The notes under the pieces were generated by a model. The model was given only the letters and a program-made list of their open reading frames with translations. It made no database searches and was not told where the DNA came from. Made by a program: the position numbers and the translations under genes. 29,193 bases of DNA from a bacterium (GTDB lineage Bacteria; BMS3Abin14). The first letter of the stretch is position 1. The number at the start of each line of letters is the position of its first letter. Of the stretch, positions 7,863 to 15,847 are shown in pieces. The stretch is from NCBI GenBank assembly GCA_029210545.1, contig JARGFV010000025.1:1-29193 (forward strand), read 5' to 3'.

Positions 7863-7957
7863 CCCGCATTATTCATGATGGTGATGAGATGTCAGCTAAC
7901 TGTGTGGCAAATATGGATAAATGGGAATGGCACGATAAACATCATGAATTATGCGGG
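7863..7957. mobile_element. 95-bp MITE-like element with 18-bp terminal inverted repeats
   Basis: The ends 7863–7880 and 7940–7957 are inverted repeats matching at 17 of 18 positions, beginning CCCGCAT and enclosing a 59-bp AT-richer core without an open frame. Size and structure fit a miniature inverted-repeat element derived from a DNA transposon. No clear target-site duplication is visible in the flanks (CTAG against GTTG), so it could also be a long stem-loop RNA. The parent transposon is not in this window. Confidence 0.5.
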
Positions 7958-7983
7958 GTTGCCCGGACATAGTCACGAGAGGA

Positions 7984-8162
7984 GTTGTTCGTTCCGGCAA
8001 GGCGACTGTGGAGTGAGCGCGGAGGCATGCTTTAGTATTCCGCACAAGCGAACGACACAGCAACGCAGCCAGAACGGAAAAGAACCTCGTGAATAGTCCG
8101 GGCTAGCAGCGTGTCATGGTTTTCCGACACGCTGCCAGGGAGGGATCTCACAGCTCCCTCCC
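7984..8162 (+). other. Structured gene-free stretch upstream of tctC
   Basis: Three stem-loops follow one another: an 8-bp stem with one G·U (7984–7991/8049–8056) enclosing 57 bases, a perfect 10-bp stem (8106–8115/8126–8135, loop ATGGTTTTCC), and an 8-bp G/C-rich stem (8138–8145/8155–8162). No reading frame looks real. It could be a small RNA, an attenuator or a terminator pair before the tct operon. I recognise no known riboswitch. From 8163 to 8370 I see only AT-richer leader or promoter DNA with no clear box. Confidence 0.35.
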
Positions 8163-8379
8163 CCGTGAACACAATGCTCACAAATCCCAGAATGAATTAA
8201 ACACCCTTTAGTTCCCGTTTATTTACACGCAGTCCTGGTTGTCATAGTAGTACTGAAGGAACATCTATTTCGCGTACATTATTTCATTCCGGTGAACCCT
8301 GTCCGCCCGGCAGTCGCCTGTAAAAGGTCAGGTGGATCACCTGGGGGAGGCAGTTAACCCGTTTCAAAAGGAGGATGGA

Positions 8380-9357
8380 ATGAAGGGAAAATGGATTCAG
8401 ACAGCAGCATTGGCAACGGCGATGATCGTGGCAATGGCCGTACCGGTTATGGCTTTCGAGCCGGGCAAGGTCACCTGCATCGCTCCTGCCAACCCGGGGG
8501 GCGGCTGGGACTTTACCTGTCGAGCCGGAGGCCAGCTCCTTAACGGTCTGGGACTGGTTTCCAAACCGGTACAAACGATCAACATGCCGGGAGGGGGCGG
8601 AGGAGTCGCCTATGCCCACGTGGTCAATGAGCGTATAGGCGAGGATAACGTCCTTGTCGCCGCCAGTCGTTCAACTACCACCCGCCTGGCTCAGAACCAG
8701 TATGGCAATTTTACTGCCAAGGACGTCCGGTGGATCGGGGCGATCGGTGCTGATTACGGTGTCATTGCCGTTAATGCCGATTCACCTTTCAAAACCCTCA
8801 AGGACCTCATCGAATCCTGGAAAAAGAACCCCAAAATAGCAGCCACTGGCGGCGGCAGCGCAGTGGGCGGCCAGGATCACATGAAGATCCTCATCCTCGC
8901 CAAGGCTGCGGGGATCGATCCCATGAGTGTCAAGTACGTTCCTTTCGATGGCGGCGGCGAGGCCATGACGTCGCTTCTGGGCGGGTTCATCCAGGTCTTC
9001 CCGGGGGACATCTCCGAGGTAAAACCGCAGCTGGAAGCAGGCAAAGTACGAGTGCTTGCAGTGCTCGGCGACGAGCGGCTTCCCGATGACCTGAGCAGCA
9101 TCCCGACAGCCAAGGAAGAAGGGTTCGACGCCAAGTGGGTAGTCTGGCGGGGTTTCTACATGCCCAGCGGTACTTCTGACGATGCGTATAACTACTGGCT
9201 GAAGGCTCTGGAGAAGATGGAGAAATCCAAGGAATGGGCCGAAAAACGCAAGCAGAATGGGGTGGCGCCCTTCTGGAGCGGCGGCAAGGATTTTGAGGCG
9301 TTTGTGAACGCCCAGGTCGAGGAAATCAAGGCGCTTACCAAGATGGTAACCAAGTAG
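8380..9357 (+). CDS. tctC: Tripartite tricarboxylate transporter periplasmic binding protein
   Basis: A 325-residue TctC/Bug-family solute receptor. A Sec signal peptide (MKGKWIQ, then a hydrophobic stretch ending VMAF) is at residues 1–25. The conserved APANPGGGWDFTCR and NMPGGGGGVAYAHV segments, which line the ligand site, follow. Family members bind citrate or other carboxylates in the periplasm and hand them to TctAB. The start at 8380 is fixed by AAAAGGAGG just upstream and by the signal peptide; an earlier in-frame ATG at 8332 lacks both. It is the first gene of tctCBA-abrB'-cax. The ligand cannot be read from sequence. Confidence 0.93.
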   Translation: MKGKWIQTAALATAMIVAMAVPVMAFEPGKVTCIAPANPGGGWDFTCRAGGQLLNGLGLVSKPVQTINMPGGGGGVAYAHVVNERIGEDNVLVAASRSTTTRLAQNQYGNFTAKDVRWIGAIGADYGVIAVNADSPFKTLKDLIESWKKNPKIAATGGGSAVGGQDHMKILILAKAAGIDPMSVKYVPFDGGGEAMTSLLGGFIQVFPGDISEVKPQLEAGKVRVLAVLGDERLPDDLSSIPTAKEEGFDAKWVVWRGFYMPSGTSDDAYNYWLKALEKMEKSKEWAEKRKQNGVAPFWSGGKDFEAFVNAQVEEIKALTKMVTK

Positions 9358-9376
9358 CAGAATTGGCAGGAGGACA

Positions 9377-9835
9377 ATGTTCTCTGAAGGGAAGAAACGC
9401 AGAACTGACAAGCTTGCAGGGTTGATCCTGTTGGTCATGACCCTGATCTACGCTTACATGGCTTTCCAGTTCAAAATACCCTTTATGTCGGACCCCATTG
9501 GTCCCAAGGCTTTTCCTCTTATTATCGCCGGCATGACGCTCGTTTTCAGTGTCTTTCTCATTGCCCGTCCGGATGAAGATCCGGATTGGCCAGACAGGAA
9601 AGTGTGGCTGAGAAAGGCACTGGTGCTGGCAAGTTTCGTCATCTACGCTTACGCCCTGGTTCCCCTGGGGTTCCTGGTGTCCACAACTCTGGAGATCACT
9701 TTTCTTGCCGTCATGTTCGATGGAAAGGCATCAAAGGGGCTGGTAGCAGCTATCGTTACCAGCCTCGTACTTTACACCCTTTTCGTCTTCATCCTGAGTA
9801 TACCCCTGCCGTTCGGCAAGATATTTGGAGGCTAG
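9377..9835 (+). CDS. tctB: Tripartite tricarboxylate transporter small membrane subunit
   Basis: A 152-residue TctB protein with four predicted membrane helices: around residues 12–30, 43–60, 82–105 and 120–145. The loop FMSDPIGPKAFPLI is typical of the family. TctB joins TctA to form the membrane part of the carboxylate symporter. AGGAGG lies 5 bases before ATG. The stop codon is immediately followed by the tctA ATG with no gap. Confidence 0.92.
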   Translation: MFSEGKKRRTDKLAGLILLVMTLIYAYMAFQFKIPFMSDPIGPKAFPLIIAGMTLVFSVFLIARPDEDPDWPDRKVWLRKALVLASFVIYAYALVPLGFLVSTTLEITFLAVMFDGKASKGLVAAIVTSLVLYTLFVFILSIPLPFGKIFGG

Positions 9836-11356
9836 ATGAGTGTTTTTCAATCCCTTGCTCAGGGCTTTTCAGTGGCCCTGATGCCTTTGAACCTCGGGCT
9901 GGCTTTTGCCGGAGCGCTGATGGGTACTATTATCGGTGTCCTGCCCGGGATCGGCCCCATTACCGGCGTGGCCATCCTGGTGCCCCTGACCTATGCCCTG
10001 AAACTTCCGCCAGAATCAGCCATGATCCTGCTTGCGGGGATTTATTACGGGGCCATGTACGGGGGATCGACGACCAGCATCCTCCTCAACGTCCCGGGTG
10101 AGACCGCCTCGGTGGTAACCACCCTGGACGGCTACCAGATGGCCCGTCAGGGTCGTGCCGGACCGGCACTGGCAGTGGCCGCCATCGGCTCCTTCGTGGC
10201 CGGTACCATTTCCGTGATGGGCCTCATGTTCTTCGGACCCTACCTGGCGTCCTGGGCCATCAGATTCGGTCCGGCTGAATACCTGGCGCTCATGGTATTC
10301 GCTTTTTCAATGATATCGAGCCTGGCCGGGCGTAGTCTGATTAAAGCACTGATAGCAACCTGTTTCGGCCTCACGCTGGCAACCGTGGGTATGGATACCG
10401 GCAGCGCGGTACCACGCTACACCTTCGGACAGCTCAAGCTCTACGACGGGATGGACTTCCTGGTGGTTGCCATCGGCCTGTTCGCTATCAGCGAAGTCCT
10501 GGTTCTCCTGGAGGAGACCCATGTGGGAACGGCCGTGCAGGCCAAGGTCGACAGGGTATTTATATCGTTCAAGGAACTGATCTTCTCCGCCGGAGCGATC
10601 ATGCGCGGCAGCATGTTGGGGTTTTTTATTGGTGTGCTTCCCGGCGCCGGAGCTTCCATCGCAAGTTTCATTTCCTACACCTTTGAAAAGAGGATTTCCA
10701 ACAAGGATGATACATTCGGTAAGGGCGATATCCGGGGAGTGGCCGCCCCGGAAGCCGCCAACAACGCAGCCGCGGGTGGAGCACTCATACCGCTGCTGAC
10801 ACTCGGTGTACCGGGAAGCGGCACCACCGCCATCCTCCTGGGAGCGCTCATGGGGATGAACGTTACTCCCGGTCCGATGATGTTCCAGCAGCACCCCAAA
10901 GTCGTTTGGGGCCTGGTGGCGTCCATGTACGTTGGTAACGTCATGCTCCTTATCCTGAACCTGCCGTTGGTCGGGCTTTTTACCAAGATACTGCTGATTC
11001 CGCGGTGGGTCCTGCTCCCCGTGGTGACGATAATAAGCTTCATCGGGGTTTACTCGGTGAATAACAGTCCCTTCGATCTGCTGCTCATGGCCGGGTTCGG
11101 TCTCCTGGGCTACATCATGCGCAAAATGGACTTCCCGCTGGCTCCGGTCATCCTGGGGTTGGTACTGGGTGAGTTAATGGAGAAAAACCTGAGGCGAGCA
11201 ATGGCGCTTAGTGATGGTGACTGGGGATATCTCTTTACAAATCCCATCTCCATCATCCTATGGATAATGGCCGCCGTCAGCCTGTTCGCTCCCCTCATTT
11301 TCCGCAGATTGGGTCAGTTGAAAGAACAGGCAGTAACGGGGGAAGACGAACTGTGA
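9836..11356 (+). CDS. tctA: Tripartite tricarboxylate transporter large membrane subunit
   Basis: A 506-residue TctA permease with about twelve membrane helices. The two inverted-repeat signature loops are visible: GVLPGIGPITGVAILVPLTY near residue 38 and GVLPGAGASIASFISY near 265, together with GVPGSGTTAILLG near 325. These line the transport path for the carboxylate and coupling ion. It starts directly at the tctB stop, and its own stop overlaps the next gene's GTG start (GTGA). Length and motifs are standard. Confidence 0.95.
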   Translation: MSVFQSLAQGFSVALMPLNLGLAFAGALMGTIIGVLPGIGPITGVAILVPLTYALKLPPESAMILLAGIYYGAMYGGSTTSILLNVPGETASVVTTLDGYQMARQGRAGPALAVAAIGSFVAGTISVMGLMFFGPYLASWAIRFGPAEYLALMVFAFSMISSLAGRSLIKALIATCFGLTLATVGMDTGSAVPRYTFGQLKLYDGMDFLVVAIGLFAISEVLVLLEETHVGTAVQAKVDRVFISFKELIFSAGAIMRGSMLGFFIGVLPGAGASIASFISYTFEKRISNKDDTFGKGDIRGVAAPEAANNAAAGGALIPLLTLGVPGSGTTAILLGALMGMNVTPGPMMFQQHPKVVWGLVASMYVGNVMLLILNLPLVGLFTKILLIPRWVLLPVVTIISFIGVYSVNNSPFDLLLMAGFGLLGYIMRKMDFPLAPVILGLVLGELMEKNLRRAMALSDGDWGYLFTNPISIILWIMAAVSLFAPLIFRRLGQLKEQAVTGEDEL

Positions 11357-11868
11357 TCGAATTTTCGCGGGAGACAGGCATGGGACTGTTGATTTTGCTG
11401 GTTTGGGCGACGATCGGCGGGTTTCTCGCTTTCAGGCTTCATATACCCGGAGGCGCCTTCATAGGGGCGATGCTGGCGTGCGTTGTGTACCGGACCTTTG
11501 CTGTTCAGAGTGTTGATCTTCCCCCTGCGGTCAACCTTGCTGCCCAGGTGCTGGCCGGCGTACTGGTTGCCAATTCCTTTAACCCTCATTTGGCCAGGAC
11601 CTTCAAACCTCTTCTGCCGTGGGCCGTGGGAGGCGCTGTATTTTACCTGGTTGTGGGTTTTGTCCTGGCCAAGATCTTCACGGTCCTGGGAATACTGGAA
11701 CCGAGAGTAGCCATGTACAGCCTCACACCAGGCGGCCTCATGGGGATGTCCGTCATTTCCGCAAGCGAAGGAGCCCAGGCCGGGGTGGTGGTAATGTTCC
11801 ACTTCATCCGGGTGATCCTCGTTCTTCTGGGAGCCCCGTTCATCGCGCATTTTATCCTGAAACAGTGA
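11353..11868 (+). CDS. Half-length AbrB-type membrane protein
   Basis: A 171-residue, very hydrophobic protein of the AbrB-duplication membrane family (PF05145/TIGR03082 type), which databases often mislabel as a transcription regulator. The full family has about 350 residues built from two repeats; only one repeat is present here, with five or so membrane helices and the family segments HIPGGAFIGAMLA and TPGGLMGMSVISASEG. It lacks a DNA-binding domain. GTG at 11353 overlaps the tctA stop; ATG at 11380 with GGGAG upstream is an alternative. Its place in the tct operon suggests an accessory role in transport, by inference only. Confidence 0.75.
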   Translation: MIEFSRETGMGLLILLVWATIGGFLAFRLHIPGGAFIGAMLACVVYRTFAVQSVDLPPAVNLAAQVLAGVLVANSFNPHLARTFKPLLPWAVGGAVFYLVVGFVLAKIFTVLGILEPRVAMYSLTPGGLMGMSVISASEGAQAGVVVMFHFIRVILVLLGAPFIAHFILKQ

Positions 11869-11905
11869 ACCGGACCTATCCAACATCCCAACGGAGAGAA
11901 CCGGC

Positions 11906-12868
11906 GTGACCTTTTACACCATGGGGCTTTTGGGAGGCATCATAGGGCTCGCCTGGGGCGCTGATCGTTTCGTCGATGGTGCATCATCCCTGGCTGCACG
12001 TCTCGGGATTTCACCTCTATTCATCGGCCTCACCCTCGTATCACTGGGAACATCCCTGCCTGAACTGCTGGTGACACTCACCGCAACCTTGAGCGACCTC
12101 CCGGATGTCGCCGTCGGCAACGTGGTGGGAAGCAATATCAGCAACATCGCCCTCATTCTGGGCACAACCGCCTTGGTGAGACCCCTAGCCATCCATTCAA
12201 GGCTACTGGCCAGGGAACTTCCCCTGCTGATAATAATTTCGGGGGGGTTCTGGCTTACAGCCGCCAGCGGGGAGATAAACAGATTCGAGGGTCTTGTCCT
12301 GATCACCGGGTTGATGTTGTTCCTGGTGTGGATGGGACGCTCGGCAAAAACAGACAGTTCCGATCCTGTGTTCACGGAAGCAGCCCAGATGGTCGAGGGA
12401 TATCATGGGACATCAACAGGCAGCCTGACCGCGGTGGTGGCAGGTGTGGTCGCGCTTATTGCTGGCAGCCGTTTACTGGTATGGGGAGGCGTAGGTATCG
12501 CTCACGCATTCGGTGTTCCTGAGCTGGTGATAGGCCTGTCCCTTGTGGCCCTGGGTACCAGTCTGCCTGAGTTGGCCACTACCATGGCCGGTGCCATGAA
12601 GGGCGAAGATGATATCGCTGTGGGAAACATTGTCGGCTCTAACATCTTCAACTGCCTGGCCATCATCGGTATCCCGGCAGCTATCCACCCGATGACCGTC
12701 CACAAAACCGCCTTGGTGAGAGATTTCCCGGTAATGATGGTCTTGACACTGGCACTTTGGCCGATTTTTTATCCCTTCGGGCGGTCGGGCAACGGAGTGG
12801 TGAACCGGTTTGAAGGGTTCCTCCTGCTTGCAGCCTACATCATCTATATTTCCTATCTATTCTCCTGA
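11906..12868 (+). CDS. Sodium/calcium exchanger family antiporter
   Basis: A 320-residue CaCA-superfamily antiporter (YrbG/CaxA type). Two inverted NCX repeats carry the ion-binding motifs: SLGTSLPELLVT with VGNVVGSNISN (residues ~47–80), and ALGTSLPELATT with VGNIVGSNIFN (residues ~215–250). The acidic and Ser/Thr residues in these motifs bind Ca2+ and Na+ in the inner membrane. The start is GTG with GGAGAG upstream; ATG five codons later is an alternative. It lies 37 bases after the AbrB-like gene, so it is probably the last cistron of the tct operon. Its stop is at the edge of a hairpin shared with the convergent regulator gene. Confidence 0.9.
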   Translation: MTFYTMGLLGGIIGLAWGADRFVDGASSLAARLGISPLFIGLTLVSLGTSLPELLVTLTATLSDLPDVAVGNVVGSNISNIALILGTTALVRPLAIHSRLLARELPLLIIISGGFWLTAASGEINRFEGLVLITGLMLFLVWMGRSAKTDSSDPVFTEAAQMVEGYHGTSTGSLTAVVAGVVALIAGSRLLVWGGVGIAHAFGVPELVIGLSLVALGTSLPELATTMAGAMKGEDDIAVGNIVGSNIFNCLAIIGIPAAIHPMTVHKTALVRDFPVMMVLTLALWPIFYPFGRSGNGVVNRFEGFLLLAAYIIYISYLFS

Positions 12869-12889
12869 CCCGTATTACACCATCGGGTC
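12867..12889. terminator. Shared hairpin between convergent stop codons
   Basis: A 6-bp GACCCG/CGGGTC stem (12867–12872/12884–12889) with an 11-base loop sits exactly between the exchanger TGA and the regulator TAG. It may serve both strands, but there is no uridine tract. Confidence 0.45.
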
Positions 12890-13590
12890 TAAACCTGCCT
12901 TCGATGCGGGAAATACTTCCTCTCGGGCCGGCCGATCTTGCGGTACACAAGATCCGCCACCAGCAGACCACCGGAAACCATATATTCCAGGTACCTGCGA
13001 GCAGTGGTCCTGCTGACGCCCAGGATCGAACCAACCTCCTCGGCACCGAGACCTTCTTCGGGAGCGTTGATGAACACCCCCAGTACCTTCTTGAGGGTAA
13101 GGGGATCGATACCTTTTGGAAGCTCATCGGATATTGTCTTGCTGCGTCGCGGTGAACCCATCAGATGGTCCACCTCCTGCTGCTGCAGTTCTTTCTCCTC
13201 TGCCAAGCGGCTTCGATACTGCAGGTATTTCTCCAGGGACTCCTGGAACCTGGAAAAGATCACAGGTTTCAGTATGTAGTCAAACACACCACCACGCAGC
13301 GCCTCTTTAAGAGGCCCCACTTCCCTGGCCGCCGTGATGAGTATCAGGTCCACCTCCTGCATGCGACCCCGCAGGGCTTTGAGAAGATCGATCCCGTAAC
13401 CATCAGGAAAGTAGAGATCGAGAAGGAGAAGGTCCGGTTCAAGCACTTCGCACATTTCCTGGCCGTGGGCCAGGTTGTGTGCCATTCCGACCACTTCAAA
13501 TCCGGGCACCTTTTCTGTGAGCCTCCGGTGTATTTCGGATATCCTCTCGTCATCCTCTATGATCAGCACCCGGACAGCATCGCCGCTCAT
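12889..13590 (-). CDS. CitB/DcuR-family response regulator
   Basis: A 233-residue regulator. The receiver domain (1–120) has the acidic pair D13/D14, phospho-acceptor D58 in LLLLDLYFPDG, the conserved Thr in LILITAARE and Lys in YILKP. A linker and a C-terminal winged-helix/HTH domain follow (EEVGSILGVSRTTARRYLEYM, about residues 178–205), ending in a basic tail. This is the CitB/DcuR/DctR architecture that controls carboxylate transport genes. It overlaps its kinase by 4 bases (ATGA), and converges on the tct operon, its likely target by location. A Gln/Glu-rich coil around 130–145 links the domains. Confidence 0.92.
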   Translation of the reverse strand: MSGDAVRVLIIEDDERISEIHRRLTEKVPGFEVVGMAHNLAHGQEMCEVLEPDLLLLDLYFPDGYGIDLLKALRGRMQEVDLILITAAREVGPLKEALRGGVFDYILKPVIFSRFQESLEKYLQYRSRLAEEKELQQQEVDHLMGSPRRSKTISDELPKGIDPLTLKKVLGVFINAPEEGLGAEEVGSILGVSRTTARRYLEYMVSGGLLVADLVYRKIGRPERKYFPHRRQV

Positions 13591-15212
13591 GAACCTGTCT
13601 CCTTGGGAATGATCACCGTGAACATGGCGCCTCCAAGTTCACTGGAACCGATAGTTACATGACCACCGAGGTCTTCCAGCGCCTGGTTGACCAGGAAAAG
13701 ACCCAGCCCGCCGTGAGGCTTATTTTTGGATGTGTTACCTCTCTGGAAGATCTCCATCTCGTACCCCTCAGCGATCCCGGCACCGGAATCCTCGACCTCG
13801 ATGATAATATCATCACCCAGGTCGGTCATGGACATTCTCACTTCCCCGTCCTGCTTCCCGGAGTCCAGAACAGCTTCCAAAGCGTTATCCAGGAGGTTGC
13901 CGATAATAGTGATTATCTGGTCACGGCTGATCTCTTCAGGGATATCGGACAGGCTGCTCTCTTCGTCAACAGAGAAACGGATCCTGAGTTCCTGGGCCCG
14001 GTTGTATTTACCAAGCACGATGGCGGACAAAAGGGGATCAGGTACCGCCGATACGAGGAAACGGATTATATTCTGGTAACCGGAAGCCTCCCGGGCAACA
14101 AGATCAAGTGCCTCCTTGTAAGCTTCTATCTGCATGAGTCCCGCTAAGGTGTGAAGCTTGTTGGAATATTCGTGGGTCTGCGCCCTCAACATCTCCGCGT
14201 ACCCACGGACATGGGACAATTCTCTTACCAGCATGTCGATCTCGTCCTTGGGACGGAATGTGGCGACCGCCCCAACCGCCGATCTGCCGCGGATGATAGG
14301 CAGAATATTTAATATCATTTCCTGTCCGTTTACTGTCACCTCCCGGTCGAGGATCGGCTCTCCCGTGGCGAGGACATCCCTCATCCCGGTCCGGGGGAAA
14401 AGCTCCTCGATTCTTTTTCCAACCACGCCATCGGGGTTTTCATACCCCAGGTTCCTGAGCGATGCCTTGTTGGCCATGGTGATAATACAGTCAGTGTCGA
14501 TCGCGATGATCCCTTCCCGGATCGATTCAAGGACAGCTGTGCGCTCGGTGTATAACCGGGCGATCTCCTCTGGTTCCAGTCCGAAAATGGCCTTTTTTAT
14601 ATCCCCGGCAATAAACCCGGCGCCGATGATCCCCAATATGATAAACAGCACGATGTAGGAGGTCACACTGGACTGATGAACCCTGACAATGTCCTTGATA
14701 TCCGCGATAAGATACCCCACTGATATTATCCCAACGATATTGCCCTCATCATCAAGTACCGGTGTTTTTCCCCTGAGTGAAGGCCCGAGAGTACCCACCG
14801 CCCTGGATGTATAGGACCGTCCTTCTTCGAGGGCCGGAGCATTATCTCCTCCGACCATTAATTTTCCGAGGCGGTCCGGATTGGGATGAGAGTAGCGGCG
14901 TCCATCCACATCTCCCACAACGACGAACTCGGCTCCGGTGAGCTTGCGTATCTCCTCAGCGATCACCTGGATCCGGCCTTGAGGATCTCCCGCCACAAGC
15001 CCGTGACGGATCTCCGGGATACGGGATACGGACTGGGCCACCTGAAGGGCCCGTTCACCGATCTGCTCTTCCAATATCTGGGCGATGGAGTTCGAAAAGA
15101 CCATGCCAATGAAGCCGAGCATGAATACGATGAGCACCGTCACCAGCAGGAGCATACGGGTTCTCAGCGTGATTGGACGCAGGTATGAAAAAACAGTTTT
15201 GAACGAATTCAT
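13587..15212 (-). CDS. CitA/DcuS-family sensor histidine kinase
   Basis: A 541-residue membrane kinase. The order is: TM1 at residues 18–42, a periplasmic sCache/PDC-like sensor of about 130 residues with GDVDGRRYSHPNPDRLGK and SVGYL (carboxylate-sensor motifs), TM2 near 185–205, a cytoplasmic PAS domain near 220–320, a SpoOB-type dimerisation helix with H347 in QTHEYSNKLHTLAG, and a HATPase domain (N box NLLDNALEAV, G1 EDSGAGI, G2 GGLGLFLV). This is the citrate/C4-dicarboxylate sensing layout. GGAG precedes the ATG. It is the first gene of the kinase–regulator operon, convergent to tctCBA. Confidence 0.93.
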   Translation of the reverse strand: MNSFKTVFSYLRPITLRTRMLLLVTVLIVFMLGFIGMVFSNSIAQILEEQIGERALQVAQSVSRIPEIRHGLVAGDPQGRIQVIAEEIRKLTGAEFVVVGDVDGRRYSHPNPDRLGKLMVGGDNAPALEEGRSYTSRAVGTLGPSLRGKTPVLDDEGNIVGIISVGYLIADIKDIVRVHQSSVTSYIVLFIILGIIGAGFIAGDIKKAIFGLEPEEIARLYTERTAVLESIREGIIAIDTDCIITMANKASLRNLGYENPDGVVGKRIEELFPRTGMRDVLATGEPILDREVTVNGQEMILNILPIIRGRSAVGAVATFRPKDEIDMLVRELSHVRGYAEMLRAQTHEYSNKLHTLAGLMQIEAYKEALDLVAREASGYQNIIRFLVSAVPDPLLSAIVLGKYNRAQELRIRFSVDEESSLSDIPEEISRDQIITIIGNLLDNALEAVLDSGKQDGEVRMSMTDLGDDIIIEVEDSGAGIAEGYEMEIFQRGNTSKNKPHGGLGLFLVNQALEDLGGHVTIGSSELGGAMFTVIIPKETGS

Positions 15213-15264
15213 CTGTTTTTTTACTCCTTCAAAGGCTGTTTTTGAAAACTCTCCTGATATCTCG

Positions 15265-15299
15265 TTCCAGATCCCAGATCAGATCCAAGATCCAGGAAA
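15265..15299 (+). repeat. Heptad array upstream of the kinase gene
   Basis: Units TTCCAGA, TCCCAGA, TCAGATC, CAAGATC, CAGGAAA lie in the spacer between kinase start and the GGQ gene end. Confidence 0.6.
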
Positions 15300-15311
15300 A
15301 TCTGCGCACAT

Positions 15312-15325
15312 GTGCACCGGTGCAC
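15312..15325. promoter_or_regulatory. 14-bp perfect palindrome, possible operator
   Basis: GTGCACCGGTGCAC is a perfect inverted repeat without a loop, about 100 bases upstream of the kinase start. Loop-free palindromes of this size often bind a dimeric regulator. Nothing links it to a known factor. Confidence 0.3.
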
Positions 15326-15403
15326 CATTGCACAAGATTCTCAGACCGAGTCTGTGTCTGAGACTCGCTTTTCCCTTTTCCCTGCCCCGAGCCTGCCGAA
15401 GTG

Positions 15404-15460
15404 CCCTCTTCCCCTCTTCATGAAATCACTCCGCATCCACTCGCTTGCGGAGCGATTTCA
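15404..15460 (-). terminator. Hairpin over the 3' end of the GGQ gene with pyrimidine 8-mers
   Basis: A 14-bp stem with one G·U in the mRNA (15421–15434/15447–15460) contains the TGA stop codon and the last ten or so sense codons. Two CCCTCTTC units (15404–15419) abut it. There is no classic U-tract. Confidence 0.6.
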
Positions 15461-15761
15461 CACCCCCCCTTTTCTTCTTGGCCTCCAGTTCTCTTTCCCT
15501 GACTGCCCTTGATTTGCGGGTGGGTACTCTCTTCTTCCTTCTTCCTTCTTTTCTTCTCTCTTCAATCCTTTCCGCCAACCGCCGGAGGGCGTCTTCCATG
15601 TTCCGGTGCTGGGAGCGTTCGCGACGGCCGATGACCACGATCCCCGTGGGACGGTGCTTCAGGCGCACGGCCGACTCGGTGACGTTCTTGTGCTGTCCCC
15701 CCGGGCCGCTGGCCCGGAAGAAGGTGATGTCGCACTGTTTTTTCAGATCTTCGAGGTCCAC
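15426..15761 (-). CDS. Small GGQ-containing release factor-like protein
   Basis: A 111-residue RF-1 domain protein of the stand-alone 'peptide chain release factor-like' group. [13 protein letters not shown] (residues ~13–25) holds the GGQ that triggers peptidyl-tRNA hydrolysis. [14 protein letters not shown] and RERSQHRN follow, and a basic C-terminal tail could enter the ribosomal mRNA channel, as in ArfB. It probably rescues stalled ribosomes or acts on a special substrate. The frame continues upstream to 15866, but that part is encoded by an ACGCGGAG 8-mer array and hairpins, so GTG at 15761 is preferred. No ribosome site is clear for either start. The stop codon lies inside a hairpin. 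Confidence 0.75.
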   Translation of the reverse strand: MDLEDLKKQCDITFFRASGPGGQHKNVTESAVRLKHRPTGIVVIGRRERSQHRNMEDALRRLAERIEERRKEGRRKKRVPTRKSRAVRERELEAKKKRGGVKSLRKRVDAE

Positions 15762-15806
15762 GGGGGGATTTAAACACAGAGGAGGGAAAGGGTCTAGAAT
15801 AACCAG

Positions 15807-15838
15807 ACGCGGAGACGCGGCGATACGGAGACGCGGAG
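15807..15838 (+). repeat. 8-bp ACGCGGAG array
   Basis: Four units: ACGCGGAG, ACGCGGCG, ATACGGAG, ACGCGGAG. A complementary-strand array of the same class lies at 16590–16629, so the two flank the rhodanese gene in opposite orientation. Confidence 0.85.
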
Positions 15839-15847
15839 AAAAACCAC

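Noticed and set aside
7984-8056. tRNA-like cloverleaf
   Set aside because: The outer stem does not enclose a T-loop or anticodon arm with conserved tRNA bases.
7875-8096. Possible 73-codon gene in the spacer before tctC
   Set aside because: It begins inside the MITE-like element, has no ribosome site and crosses stem-loop structures.
8332-8379. Earlier ATG as tctC start
   Set aside because: It would place 16 polar residues before the signal peptide, and the strong AAAAGGAGG site serves the ATG at 8380.
8782-9438. Minus-strand frame opposite tctC
   Set aside because: Antisense to a receptor gene with signal peptide and family motifs; no ribosome site.
11353-11868. AbrB transition-state DNA-binding regulator
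   Set aside because: The sequence is a multi-helix membrane protein without the swapped-hairpin DNA-binding domain; the name is shared only through database convention.
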